Origin: Flavobacterium jumunjinense
GTDB taxonomy: Bacteria > Bacteroidota > Bacteroidia > Flavobacteriales > Flavobacteriaceae
DNA: 64,000 bases
Assembly: GCF_021650975.2 (NCBI RefSeq)
Contig: NZ_CP091285.1
Location: 2,232,001-2,296,000, forward strand
Reading direction: 5' to 3'
Within the stretch, counting starts at the first letter, position 1; each line of letters begins with the position of its first letter. This document shows positions 18,046 to 25,948 of this stretch, one piece after another. The notes under the pieces were generated by a model. It worked only from the letters and a program-made list of their open reading frames with translations, was not told where the DNA came from and searched no databases. A program made the position numbers and the translations under genes.

Positions 18046-18393
18046 ATGAACATTTTTGTAGGAAGTCTTCCGTTCAGTATTGAGGAAGCAGATTTAAGAG
18101 GGTTTTTTGAAGAGTATGGAGCTGTTGATTCAGTTAAAATTATCTCTGACAAATTTACTGGAAGAAGTAAAGGATTTGGATTTGTTGAGATGCCAAATGA
18201 TGCAGAAGCACAAAAAGCTATCGACGAATTAAACGGTGGTACCGTAGAAGGTAGAACTATCGTTGTAAACAAATCAGAGCCAAAACCAGAAGGTGAAAGA
18301 AGATCTTCTTTCAACCGTGGTGCTGGAAATGGTGGTGGTGGAAGAGGAAACTTTTCTAACAACAGAGATAACAATAGAGGTGGTCGTTACTAA
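18046..18393 (+). CDS. RNA-recognition-motif (RRM) RNA-binding protein
   Basis: 115 residues. One RRM domain fills residues 1-80, with RNP2 as NIFVGSLP (2-9) and RNP1 as KGFGFVEM (42-49), whose aromatic residues stack on RNA bases. The tail (about 85-115) is rich in Gly, Arg and Asn (GGGGRGNF, NNRGGRY), like the glycine-rich cold-induced RRM proteins of cyanobacteria and Bacteroidota. It probably binds single-stranded RNA as a post-transcriptional regulator. It is monocistronic, with a promoter at 18018 and a strong terminator at 18414. Confidence 0.95.
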   Translation: MNIFVGSLPFSIEEADLRGFFEEYGAVDSVKIISDKFTGRSKGFGFVEMPNDAEAQKAIDELNGGTVEGRTIVVNKSEPKPEGERRSSFNRGAGNGGGGRGNFSNNRDNNRGGRY

Positions 18394-18413
18394 TTTTCTA
18401 TAGTTATAAAACA

Positions 18414-18440
18414 AAATCCCGATTGCTATCGGGATTTTTT
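18414..18440 (+). terminator. Rho-independent terminator after the RRM gene
   Basis: Perfect 10-bp stem AAATCCCGAT/ATCGGGATTT (18414-18423 with 18428-18437), TGCT loop, followed by Ts. The region from here to 18623 has no convincing gene. Confidence 0.92.
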
Positions 18441-18623
18441 TATGCCTATACTTTTCTATAATTAAAGCTAGGGATTATCAGATTGAATATGGCCATATCT
18501 GATTCGATTATAAATTTACCAACCGAAAAACAAATCAATCAGAACGGATTTATAGATCGTTTGAATCTGAAATTGGTAAATATAAATGAGCATGTGCAAA
18601 TAGTGTATAGAAATATATTTTTT

Positions 18624-20009
18624 CTATTCCGGTTTACCAATTGTTTTAAACAAAGCGATAGTAGCGTTTAAAAGAGTGTTTTCTAAAAGAATATTAGATA
18701 GTTGAGCGCTAACCAATTTGTTTTCTCTGCTGTTAATTAAGAACAAAGAGCTTTCTCCCATAGTAAACAAACGCTCTTCTGCGGTTAGCATTTGAGAATA
18801 ACTATCAACCAATTCGGTATTAATTAGTCGTTGTTTTTTATAAGAATTAATTTCTTGCTTTTGTGCGTCTATTTTGTTGGCTAAATTTTCCTTTTCAAAG
18901 GCTAAACTCAATTCGGTGTCTTGCACTTTAAGTTTCGCTAGTTTCAGGTTGGCTCTTTCTTTTCGCAGAAACAAAGGAAAAGAAAAATTTAACCCCACTT
19001 TGTAATCTTCAAATCGATAATTATCAATCGCACTCGGCTCGGAAAGGTAATTGTAACTTAAATTTAGTTTTGGTAGAAGACTATTCGCGTTTAGTTTTCT
19101 ATCAATATTTAAAATATCAATTTTAGACTGTAGCGCATTAATTTTCGGATGATTGTCTAATGTGATTTCGTTGAATTCAGTTAAATTTAAAGTTTCCAAA
19201 ATAGTTTGCTTAATCGTTAAATCGGGAAACAAAGAATCGTCGAGTTCTAAAGGAATGCTGTTTTCTGTCCAAATATAATTAGAAAGTTCTAGTTTGGCTT
19301 TGGTTAATTTTAACTGAGAATTTTCTAGATTCAAACGTCTTGTTTTTACAGTAATTCCTGCTTCAGTGCTATCTATTCCAGCTTTATCACCTTGTTCGAT
19401 GAGTTTTAAGATACCATTATAACGCACTTTTGCGTTTTTTAGATAGTCAGCATAGAGTTGTACTTCATCATAATTTCTTTTCCAATTAATATAACTCACA
19501 ACAGCATCATAGATAATCGATGTAACTTGAAGATTTCTTTCTGCTTCATTTAGTTTCTGATACGATTTTGCCTTTCTTAAATCGGCCATTCGTTCGTTTA
19601 TCCATAATCCTTGTCCAATAGGTACAGTGATTCCAAGCGAAGTAAGTCCGCTATTTGGAACAGTATTTTCTGGGTTCAAGTAAATACCTTCATTATTATC
19701 GAAAGCTGCTTTAATTTCTATTCCGTACCAAGTAGGAATTTTAAAGCTACCATTAAAAATAGAATAGTAGTTTTTGTCTCCATATTCTTTTTCTACATAG
19801 TTAGCTTCAATTTTAGGGTCGAATGCACCACGAGCTTTCATAAGTTTAGCCTGTGCTTCGCTAATTTTTAAATCGGCTTGCTTTACTAAGGGATGGTATT
19901 TTTTTACATAGCCCAAATATTCCTCTAAAGTAAATTCTTTTAAGTTTTTTTCTTGTGCGTTTAGAAAACCACCGATTACAATGAAAAAAGCAATTAATTT
20001 TAATTTCAT
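18624..20009 (-). CDS. TolC family outer-membrane efflux protein
   Basis: 461 residues after choosing the ATG at 20009, which gives a clear signal peptide (MKLKLIAFFIVIGGFLNAQ). The frame is open upstream to 20210, but that stretch overlaps hlyD and an intergenic repeat. The body has the duplicated long alpha-helical hairpins of TolC, with the typical YVKKYHPLVKQADL and AKLMKARGAFDPKIEANY start of each half and a final SSLFLINSRENKL block. It would form the outer-membrane channel of a tripartite type I-like exporter together with the upstream HlyD and ABC genes. Confidence 0.92.
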   Translation of the reverse strand: MKLKLIAFFIVIGGFLNAQEKNLKEFTLEEYLGYVKKYHPLVKQADLKISEAQAKLMKARGAFDPKIEANYVEKEYGDKNYYSIFNGSFKIPTWYGIEIKAAFDNNEGIYLNPENTVPNSGLTSLGITVPIGQGLWINERMADLRKAKSYQKLNEAERNLQVTSIIYDAVVSYINWKRNYDEVQLYADYLKNAKVRYNGILKLIEQGDKAGIDSTEAGITVKTRRLNLENSQLKLTKAKLELSNYIWTENSIPLELDDSLFPDLTIKQTILETLNLTEFNEITLDNHPKINALQSKIDILNIDRKLNANSLLPKLNLSYNYLSEPSAIDNYRFEDYKVGLNFSFPLFLRKERANLKLAKLKVQDTELSLAFEKENLANKIDAQKQEINSYKKQRLINTELVDSYSQMLTAEERLFTMGESSLFLINSRENKLVSAQLSNILLENTLLNATIALFKTIGKPE

Positions 20010-20070
20010 TTTTGTGTCTTGTTTTGAAAAATGATATGGAAACAATACTAACCCTGATGGAAACGACATC

Positions 20071-20097
20071 CTTTCCAAGCTTTTTAAGCTTGGAAAG
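20071..20097. repeat. Perfect 12-bp palindrome within a probable dispersed intergenic repeat
   Basis: CTTTCCAAGCTT (20071-20082) and AAGCTTGGAAAG (20086-20097) form a perfect stem with a 3-nt loop in the 142-bp gap between hlyD and tolC. There is no T run on the minus side, so it does not look like a terminator. The surrounding minus-strand words (ATTCCTGCTGTTCACTC, GGATGTCGTTTCCATCAGGG) recall an interspersed repeat I remember from Flavobacterium genomes; no second copy is in this window. Confidence 0.75.
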
Positions 20098-20151
20098 ATA
20101 GAGTGAACAGCAGGAATAAGGAAAGCATAGAAGCCTTGAGTATCGTTTCTG

Positions 20152-21501
20152 TTATTTCTTTTTATCTTTATTTTTATCGTCTGATTGATAGAAGTTTGGA
20201 GGGAAACCATTTAATGTTCTCCAAATTTCAAACCAAATAGGCACATCGTCTAATAATGCCATAGACTGAGTTCCTGCACCAATGCTTAATTGTTTTGGCC
20301 AATGCTTCTCCTGTTTATCAGGAGCAATTAGGACTCTGTATTTTCCGTTTTCGCTAATGAAACTTTCCTTTGCAACAACGATTCCTCCAAAAGTTCCATA
20401 GGAAGCACCAGGCCAACCACTAAAAACGATTGTAGGCCAACCATCGAACCAAACTCTCACTTTTTGTCCTTTGTTTATTAAAGGGAAATCGACTGGGTCT
20501 ATATAGGTTTCTACTGCAATATCGAAAAGTGAAGGCATAATGCTGACAATTGATGTGCCTTCTTTAATTGTTTCGCCAATTCCAGATTGTATAGCTCTAT
20601 TTACATAGCCATCTTGTGGAGCTGTAATATAATATAATCCGTTTCTGATTTGATAATTGGTATATTGATTTCTTAATTTCCCTACTTGTGCTTCTGTGTC
20701 AAATTGAGAACTTAATGCGGTTTGTTTATCGCTGTTTGCTTTGGCACTTTTTTCTGCATATTCTGCAGAAATTCGATTTAGCTCCATCGTTGCGTTTAGA
20801 ATTTCATTCTGACTTGCCAAATATTTATTCTCTTGCGTAATAATTTTTGCTTCCATTTCTTGAAGCTTCACTCTTTTTTCCTCAACATCTGTTAAAGGTT
20901 TTAGGCCTTCTTTGTTTAAGTTTATTGCTCGACCGAATTGTGTTTCTGCAATTTTTAATTGTGTTTTTACAGCTTGTAAATCGATACTATCACTTTTAAC
21001 TTTCAGATAGGCTTGTTTTAGTTTATTTTGTGCTTGTTTGTATTTCAAGCCTTTTTCGCTTTCAATAGCATACATTTGACTCTCTAGTGCTTTTACTTTT
21101 GAAGCATAGGAATTGGCAGCATTTTCTTTTGCTTTAACCTGATTTCCTGTGTTTTCTACTAAATTAGGGTCTAAATAATCTTCTTTTATTTCTGAAATAA
21201 ATAGTATTGTGTCTCCTTTTTTAACAAAGTCACCTTCGCTAACGTACCATTTTTCTATTCTTCCAGCAATGGCAGTTTGAATATTTTGTGGTCTTTGGTT
21301 AGGTTCTAAGGTAGTAACAAATCCTGTTCCCGAGATATTTTGTGTCCAAGGAAGGAAGAGAAACAGAAATAATAAAATAGCAACTCCAATAATTATTTTT
21401 CTAATTACTAGGTAGCTTTTATTATCTGCAAAGACCGTATTTGATTTGAATTTTGAAAAGTCAAAATTACTATCCACTCTGTTTTTTGTGATGTTTAGCA
21501 T
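20152..21501 (-). CDS. HlyD family periplasmic adaptor (membrane fusion protein)
   Basis: 449 residues. A single N-terminal membrane helix (about 31-50, KIIIGVAILLFLFLFLPW) is followed by the biotinyl-lipoyl half-motif (GRIEKWYVSEGDFVKKGDTI), a long alpha-helical coiled-coil hairpin (about 100-270) and the return lipoyl half (YYITAPQDGYVNRAIQSG). The C-terminal beta-barrel has VETYIDPVDFPLINKGQKVRV. It bridges the ABC transporter and TolC. It is 18 bp downstream of the ABC gene, in the same operon. Confidence 0.95.
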   Translation of the reverse strand: MLNITKNRVDSNFDFSKFKSNTVFADNKSYLVIRKIIIGVAILLFLFLFLPWTQNISGTGFVTTLEPNQRPQNIQTAIAGRIEKWYVSEGDFVKKGDTILFISEIKEDYLDPNLVENTGNQVKAKENAANSYASKVKALESQMYAIESEKGLKYKQAQNKLKQAYLKVKSDSIDLQAVKTQLKIAETQFGRAINLNKEGLKPLTDVEEKRVKLQEMEAKIITQENKYLASQNEILNATMELNRISAEYAEKSAKANSDKQTALSSQFDTEAQVGKLRNQYTNYQIRNGLYYITAPQDGYVNRAIQSGIGETIKEGTSIVSIMPSLFDIAVETYIDPVDFPLINKGQKVRVWFDGWPTIVFSGWPGASYGTFGGIVVAKESFISENGKYRVLIAPDKQEKHWPKQLSIGAGTQSMALLDDVPIWFEIWRTLNGFPPNFYQSDDKNKDKKK

Positions 21502-21519
21502 TTTTCTAGTTTTAAATAA

Positions 21520-23169
21520 TTAAGTAATTTGACCGTTTTTTAACGTAATGGTTTTTGTAGCGTATTTTTCCCAATCTTTATTTGCATTGGTTATAACTAT
21601 AGTCCAAGGGTGTTTTTCGTCCATTAAATACTTAATAATTTCGTCTGATTGTTCGTTGTCTACTTTTGTTAAAGGATCTTCTAATAATATAATCTCTGGC
21701 TTGGAAAGAATACTTCTTGCAATAATTATTTTTTGTACAACAGATGAGTTTATTTGTTTTCCATCTGGAAATAAAGGAGTATCCAATCCTAAAGGTAATG
21801 ATTTTATGAATTCGGTTAGTTTTACTTTTTCTAAAATAGAATTAATTTCGTTAATAGAAATACTCTGGTTTTTACAAATAATATTATCTAAAATAGTTCC
21901 TTCAAAGGTGCTATCGCTAGAAGTAACCAAGGCAGTTCTGGAACGATAATTTTCAATGTCTATTTTGTTGATATTAACATCGTTTATATAAAGTACTCCA
22001 GAAGTAGGATCTAATATTTTTCCTAATAATCGAACTAAAGTAGTTTTTCCAGAACCATTTTCTCCTTTAATGAGTAACCGTTCTTTGGGTTTAATAGTTA
22101 AGTTGATATTGTTTAAAATACAAACATCAGAATTAGGATATTTATAATGTAAATTTTTAGCTTCTATTGTAATTGGCTCATTATTATCGATCATGAAGTT
22201 TTGTTGATTGTTGTTTTTTTCAATTTCTAAATCGGCAACAGCTCCTAATTTTTCTAAAGAAGTTAAAACGTCATAAAATAACTCTAAACCACCAAATAAT
22301 TTTTCTACTGCATTAATAATCGTTAAAATTATAATTTCGGCAGCAACAAACTGACCAATATTCATTTGTTGATTTAATACTAAAAGACCACCAACAATTA
22401 ATAAACCTGCTGTAATTAAAGTTTTGAACCCAACTAGCTGAATGAATTGTCTTTTTAATATTTTAAAGTGTTTCTCTCTGTATTCTAAATAATCACTAAC
22501 CAGCTCATCGTTTTTGTTTAATGAAAAATTAAATAAATTCTGATTTTTGAAGCTTAGATGGTTTCTAGCAATTTCTTGAATCCAATGTGCTACTTTATAC
22601 TTGTATTTTGATTCTTTTAGACTAGTTTCTAATCCTTTTGAAAAATTGGCTTTAAAAATAAGATATAACAACCCAGAAAGAATAAAACCAAAAATAATAA
22701 AGAAAGAATGATATAAAGAAAGCAAAATCATTCCAAATAATATTTGAAGAATTGCTGTCGAAATGTCTAATAATAGTTTAGAGAAACCTTTTTGAACGGT
22801 TAAAGTATCAAAAAAGCGATTGGCTAATTCTGGAGGATATTGATTATAGAATTGATCGTGTTTGATTTTAGGAAAACGATATGCAAAATCAAAAGATGAG
22901 CGAACAAATATTTTTTGTTGCAGATTTTCTGTAATTCGATATTGCATGATTTTAAATATACCAACAAGAATTACACCGACCACTACCACAACGATAAGTA
23001 TTACCCAAGAAGTTGAGGCTTTACCAGCTTGTAGAAAATTTATAATAGATTGAATTCCAAGAGGAAGCGTTAAACTAATTAATCCTCCAAAAAGCGCATA
23101 AAGAATAATTTGATAAATATCTCTTTTGTCTATCAATATTAAGTTTTTGAATCTTTCAAGTGGTTTCAT
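21520..23169 (-). CDS. ABC exporter (permease-ATPase half transporter) with a degenerate ATPase
   Basis: 549 residues. An ABC type 1 exporter membrane domain (about six helices, residues 20-310) precedes one nucleotide-binding domain. Walker A is intact (GENGSGKTT, near 368). Other motifs are altered: the LSGGQ signature is replaced by INSSVVQK (near 470), Walker B reads IILLEDP (E-D rather than D-E), and the switch His is missing (IVITNANKDW). There is no N-terminal C39 peptidase domain. It overlaps tetR by 4 bp. With HlyD and TolC it should form a type I-like exporter, but the altered motifs suggest weak or regulatory ATP hydrolysis. The substrate is unknown. Confidence 0.9.
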   Translation of the reverse strand: MKPLERFKNLILIDKRDIYQIILYALFGGLISLTLPLGIQSIINFLQAGKASTSWVILIVVVVVGVILVGIFKIMQYRITENLQQKIFVRSSFDFAYRFPKIKHDQFYNQYPPELANRFFDTLTVQKGFSKLLLDISTAILQILFGMILLSLYHSFFIIFGFILSGLLYLIFKANFSKGLETSLKESKYKYKVAHWIQEIARNHLSFKNQNLFNFSLNKNDELVSDYLEYREKHFKILKRQFIQLVGFKTLITAGLLIVGGLLVLNQQMNIGQFVAAEIIILTIINAVEKLFGGLELFYDVLTSLEKLGAVADLEIEKNNNQQNFMIDNNEPITIEAKNLHYKYPNSDVCILNNINLTIKPKERLLIKGENGSGKTTLVRLLGKILDPTSGVLYINDVNINKIDIENYRSRTALVTSSDSTFEGTILDNIICKNQSISINEINSILEKVKLTEFIKSLPLGLDTPLFPDGKQINSSVVQKIIIARSILSKPEIILLEDPLTKVDNEQSDEIIKYLMDEKHPWTIVITNANKDWEKYATKTITLKNGQIT

Positions 23170-23837
23170 ACAAGTGTTTTTTTAATTAAATCAATATAGA
23201 AGTCTGATAGACAGTTTGAATTGGATAAATTTGTAATAGTTTTAAAATGATCTTTTAAATAATGCTGATGTAATGATCCTTCAACGATTGAAGATGCCAA
23301 AGTTTTACCAAATGGATATTCTGGGTTGATTTCTTCTATCATTGCAATTAATCGATTAATTACACTTTTATAGACTAAGAAAAAGCCTTTTTTATTTTCT
23401 TCATCGACTTCTTTTGTTAAAAATGTTTTTGTGAATTCGCAAATGATAATTTTGTTTAAGATTGATTCGTCAATGTGTCTTGTTGAAATGTCGTCTTTAA
23501 CTTCTTCTGTAAGAATAATTATTGCTTTGTTTAGTTTCTCTACTGGATTTGAAATGTTAGCAGTTGCAAAAACTAATCGGTATTCTATCCAAGACCAATA
23601 CCATGAAGATAAATAAAGTAATATTTTATGTTTGCTTTCAAAGTAGCGATAAATAGAACTTTCGTTAGAACTTATTTTTTCTCCTAATTTTTTAAAAGTA
23701 AATGCTTCAAAACCAATATCATGAATTAAATAGATACTGTTTTGTATTATCTTTTTTCCTAAATCCGATGTTTCTGGATCTTTTACAAAAAATTTTTCGT
23801 TTATTTTTATTTTAAAATTATCTAATAAAGTATACAT
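23166..23837 (-). CDS. TetR/AcrR family transcriptional regulator
   Basis: 223 residues. The N-terminal helix-turn-helix is at about 28-75 (IGFEAFTFKKLGEKIS, SNESSIYRYFESKHKIL), the standard TetR DNA-binding layout, followed by an all-helical ligand domain. It is the first gene of the tetR-abc-hlyD-tolC unit and overlaps the ABC gene by 4 bp (ATGA), so it probably autoregulates the operon. The inducer is not predictable. No TAnnTTTG promoter is obvious in the 43-bp gap before it. Confidence 0.88.
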   Translation of the reverse strand: MYTLLDNFKIKINEKFFVKDPETSDLGKKIIQNSIYLIHDIGFEAFTFKKLGEKISSNESSIYRYFESKHKILLYLSSWYWSWIEYRLVFATANISNPVEKLNKAIIILTEEVKDDISTRHIDESILNKIIICEFTKTFLTKEVDEENKKGFFLVYKSVINRLIAMIEEINPEYPFGKTLASSIVEGSLHQHYLKDHFKTITNLSNSNCLSDFYIDLIKKTLV

Positions 23838-23880
23838 TTTTTAACGATGGATTTATTTCTTAGCTGAAATGAATTATTAT

Positions 23881-24537
23881 TTACAATTTTATTTGAAACC
23901 CAAAATTTAAATTTAAAACATCTATATCTTCAGGCGTAATTAAATTATTTTCTAGGTCTAAAAATTTTAAATTTTGAAGGCCTTGAATATTTAATGGAAA
24001 TTTTTTAAACTTATTATTGTTAAGATACAATGAATTTAAATTTTGTAATAAATTTATTTCTGTAGGGAGCTTGTTTAAGTTATCGTTCTCAAGATGTAAT
24101 GTTTTTAAATTAGGTAACTTAGAAAGTGTTTTGATGTTCTTCTCAAAATTAAAATTTTTCTCGTTGTTTAAATATAATTCTTCAAGTGAGTTTAAATTTT
24201 CAAATTCTTGAGGTAGATTTTTGAAATTGTTTCCACTTAAATTTAATATTTTAAGATTCTTAAGTGCACTGATTCCTTTTGGAATTTCTTTTAAATTGTC
24301 ATTTTCTAAATTTAAATACTCTAAATTTTCAAACTTTGAAAAATCGATATCACTAAAGTTTAGGTTTTGATTCCCTAAATCTAATCGTTTTACTTCCTTA
24401 GGATTTAAAACTGCATTTTCAATATTATACTCTGTAATACTATCTTTTACAGTTATTGTTTGTGCAGTTGTACTTATTGATGCGAAAACTATTATAAGTA
24501 CTATCTTGTTTAATAAATAATTTTTCATGTGCTTCAT
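23881..24537 (-). CDS. Secreted leucine-rich repeat protein
   Basis: 218 residues with a signal peptide ending near STTAQ, then about six 23-residue leucine-rich repeats of the bacterial type (LEYLNLENDNLKEIPKGI, LKILNLSGNNFKNLPQEF, LNSLYLNNNKFKKFPLNI). Such repeats make a curved binding surface; the partner is unknown. Two in-frame starts exist (24537 and 24528); the inner one (MKNYLLNK) makes the better signal peptide. A -7 element at 24566-24573 supports an independent promoter. Confidence 0.88.
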   Translation of the reverse strand: MKHMKNYLLNKIVLIIVFASISTTAQTITVKDSITEYNIENAVLNPKEVKRLDLGNQNLNFSDIDFSKFENLEYLNLENDNLKEIPKGISALKNLKILNLSGNNFKNLPQEFENLNSLEELYLNNEKNFNFEKNIKTLSKLPNLKTLHLENDNLNKLPTEINLLQNLNSLYLNNNKFKKFPLNIQGLQNLKFLDLENNLITPEDIDVLNLNFGFQIKL

Positions 24538-24565
24538 AATATTTGTTTTAGTTAGTATTGTTCTG

Positions 24566-24573
24566 CAAATATA
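24566..24573 (-). promoter_or_regulatory. -7 promoter element (TATATTTG, minus strand) for the LRR gene
   Basis: Reads TATATTTG on the minus strand, 28 bases before the ATG at 24537. Confidence 0.5.
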
Positions 24574-24624
24574 ATAGTATTACTATTAAGTTTTGAAAGT
24601 TTAACTTTTAATTATTAGTTGTAC

Positions 24625-24653
24625 ATGAAAAAATCCCGAAAGAATCGGGATTT
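24625..24653 (-). terminator. Terminator of the gpmI operon
   Basis: 9-bp stem AAATCCCGA/TCGGGATTT (24631-24639 with 24645-24653), followed on the minus strand by TTTTTTC. It ends the leftward gpmI, glycosidase-like and thioredoxin-like transcript. Confidence 0.88.
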
Positions 24654-24662
24654 AAAAATGGA

Positions 24663-25223
24663 TTATTCTGCATAAATATGTTTGTATGGTTTCCCAGAAA
24701 CAATGGTTAGGAAATCTTGTTCTAAGTTTTCAACTGGTGATTCTACAATTCTATTTATTTCTTTTTTGTTGTTGTAGAAAATAAAAGTAGGAACATTAGT
24801 AATGTTTAATCCTTCTTCAAATGCTCCAGGTGTTGTTTTGTTTCTATTCATCATAATTAGCGTAACTTTTTTTAAAGGATAATCAAGCTGCTTGAGGATT
24901 TTATAGAATTTCGGTACCTGATTTTGACTGTCTTCGCACCAAGTGCCCATGAAAATGGTAATTGTAGATTTTTTTATATGTTTTTTTATTTGATTAATAA
25001 CGTCATCATCAGCTTGATAATTTTCATAACCTGATGTAAACCATTCATTAAAGGGTTCTTGTTGTAAATCACTCATTTTTGCTGGACCAATTAAAATGCC
25101 ATTAGTGATTTCTTTAGGTGTGTTTTTTCTGTCTTCACTCACTTTTACATCTTCACCTTTTGTGTGAACGGAACAACTAACGAACAAGGACAATGTTGCA
25201 ATAACTAATGTTTTTTTTATCAT
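24663..25223 (-). CDS. Thioredoxin-fold lipoprotein with a CxxS active site
   Basis: 186 residues. Lipoprotein signal with LFVSC (Cys at about 17), so probably anchored outside the cytoplasmic membrane. The thioredoxin fold shows ITIFMGTWCEDSQNQVPKF, in which the usual CxxC is C-E-D-S, followed by the cis-Pro region NVTNVP-like (NITNVPTFIFY). With one active-site Cys it cannot act as an ordinary dithiol reductant; it may work as a monothiol carrier, isomerase or chaperone. It is the last gene of the gpmI operon (gap of 4 bp). Confidence 0.88.
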   Translation of the reverse strand: MIKKTLVIATLSLFVSCSVHTKGEDVKVSEDRKNTPKEITNGILIGPAKMSDLQQEPFNEWFTSGYENYQADDDVINQIKKHIKKSTITIFMGTWCEDSQNQVPKFYKILKQLDYPLKKVTLIMMNRNKTTPGAFEEGLNITNVPTFIFYNNKKEINRIVESPVENLEQDFLTIVSGKPYKHIYAE

Positions 25224-25227
25224 GTTA

Positions 25228-25947
25228 TTATTTATTCGTTATTCCTATTAGTACACCAAAATTCCCGTCGGTTTGTATCCATTTTTCTTCAGGATAATAA
25301 GTTCTAGAAACAAAACCATCCAAATATAATGCATTTTTACAGCCTAGTTTTTTAAAATAGGTAGCAAAATCATAGAAGTTAATTTCTTTTTTAGACATGG
25401 CAAAAACAATGTTTCCGTTTTCTAAAACTCCTACACCATTTCTAATATTTAAATTTTTAGAGTTTTCATTGAAAGCGGAGTGAATTATATTGTTTATAAC
25501 CAGCATTGGACCAGATTGGGTTGCAAATTTTATATTCTTTTTTAGATTGAAATTTTCGGTAACATCAATTTTTGCTTGATTATTGTCGGCAATATAAAAA
25601 ACACCATTTGGTTTTAAATAAAAGTTTCCGTTTCCACTCAAGGTGTCGATGTTGCTTTTTGTTTCAAAATTTTCAATAAATAAACCTTGAGGAGTATTGT
25701 CTTTTTTATACATTCCTCCATTTGTTGCAAAAAGAAGAGTTTGATCTTTAGTTTCTAGCCAATTTTTTAAGTTTTGTATGCTTTTAAAATTATTGTCTTT
25801 TTCGTCTTTCCAATATAGTTTAACCTCTTTATCATTCAGATCTACTTCATAAGTTATAAAACGATCATCTTTAGCTTGTCCTTTAAAAAAGATAAAGCTA
25901 CTCGAAATGAGTATTATAAAGAGTATAAGAATAACTGATTTTTTCAT
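25228..25947 (-). CDS. Phosphodiester glycosidase-like protein (NAGPA/DUF2233 family)
   Basis: 239 residues with an N-terminal signal or anchor helix (ILILFIILISSSFIFF). The conserved blocks of the NAGPA/DUF2233 domain follow: FATNGGMYKKDNTPQGLFIE, GNGNFYLKPNGVFYI, ATQSGPMLV, IRNGVGVLENGNIVFAMS and NALYLDGFVSRTYYP. Family members cleave phosphodiester-linked sugars or act near cell-wall polymers; the substrate here is unknown. Only 1 bp separates it from gpmI. Confidence 0.88.
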   Translation of the reverse strand: MKKSVILILFIILISSSFIFFKGQAKDDRFITYEVDLNDKEVKLYWKDEKDNNFKSIQNLKNWLETKDQTLLFATNGGMYKKDNTPQGLFIENFETKSNIDTLSGNGNFYLKPNGVFYIADNNQAKIDVTENFNLKKNIKFATQSGPMLVINNIIHSAFNENSKNLNIRNGVGVLENGNIVFAMSKKEINFYDFATYFKKLGCKNALYLDGFVSRTYYPEEKWIQTDGNFGVLIGITNK

Positions 25948-25948
25948 T

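Noticed and set aside
18483..18671. 62-codon + strand frame between the RRM terminator and tolC
   Set aside because: It runs into the 3' end of tolC on the other strand, has no recognisable motif and no promoter.
20010..20210. 67-codon upstream extension of the tolC frame
   Set aside because: It crosses the hlyD stop and a palindromic repeat; the ATG at 20009 gives a proper signal peptide.
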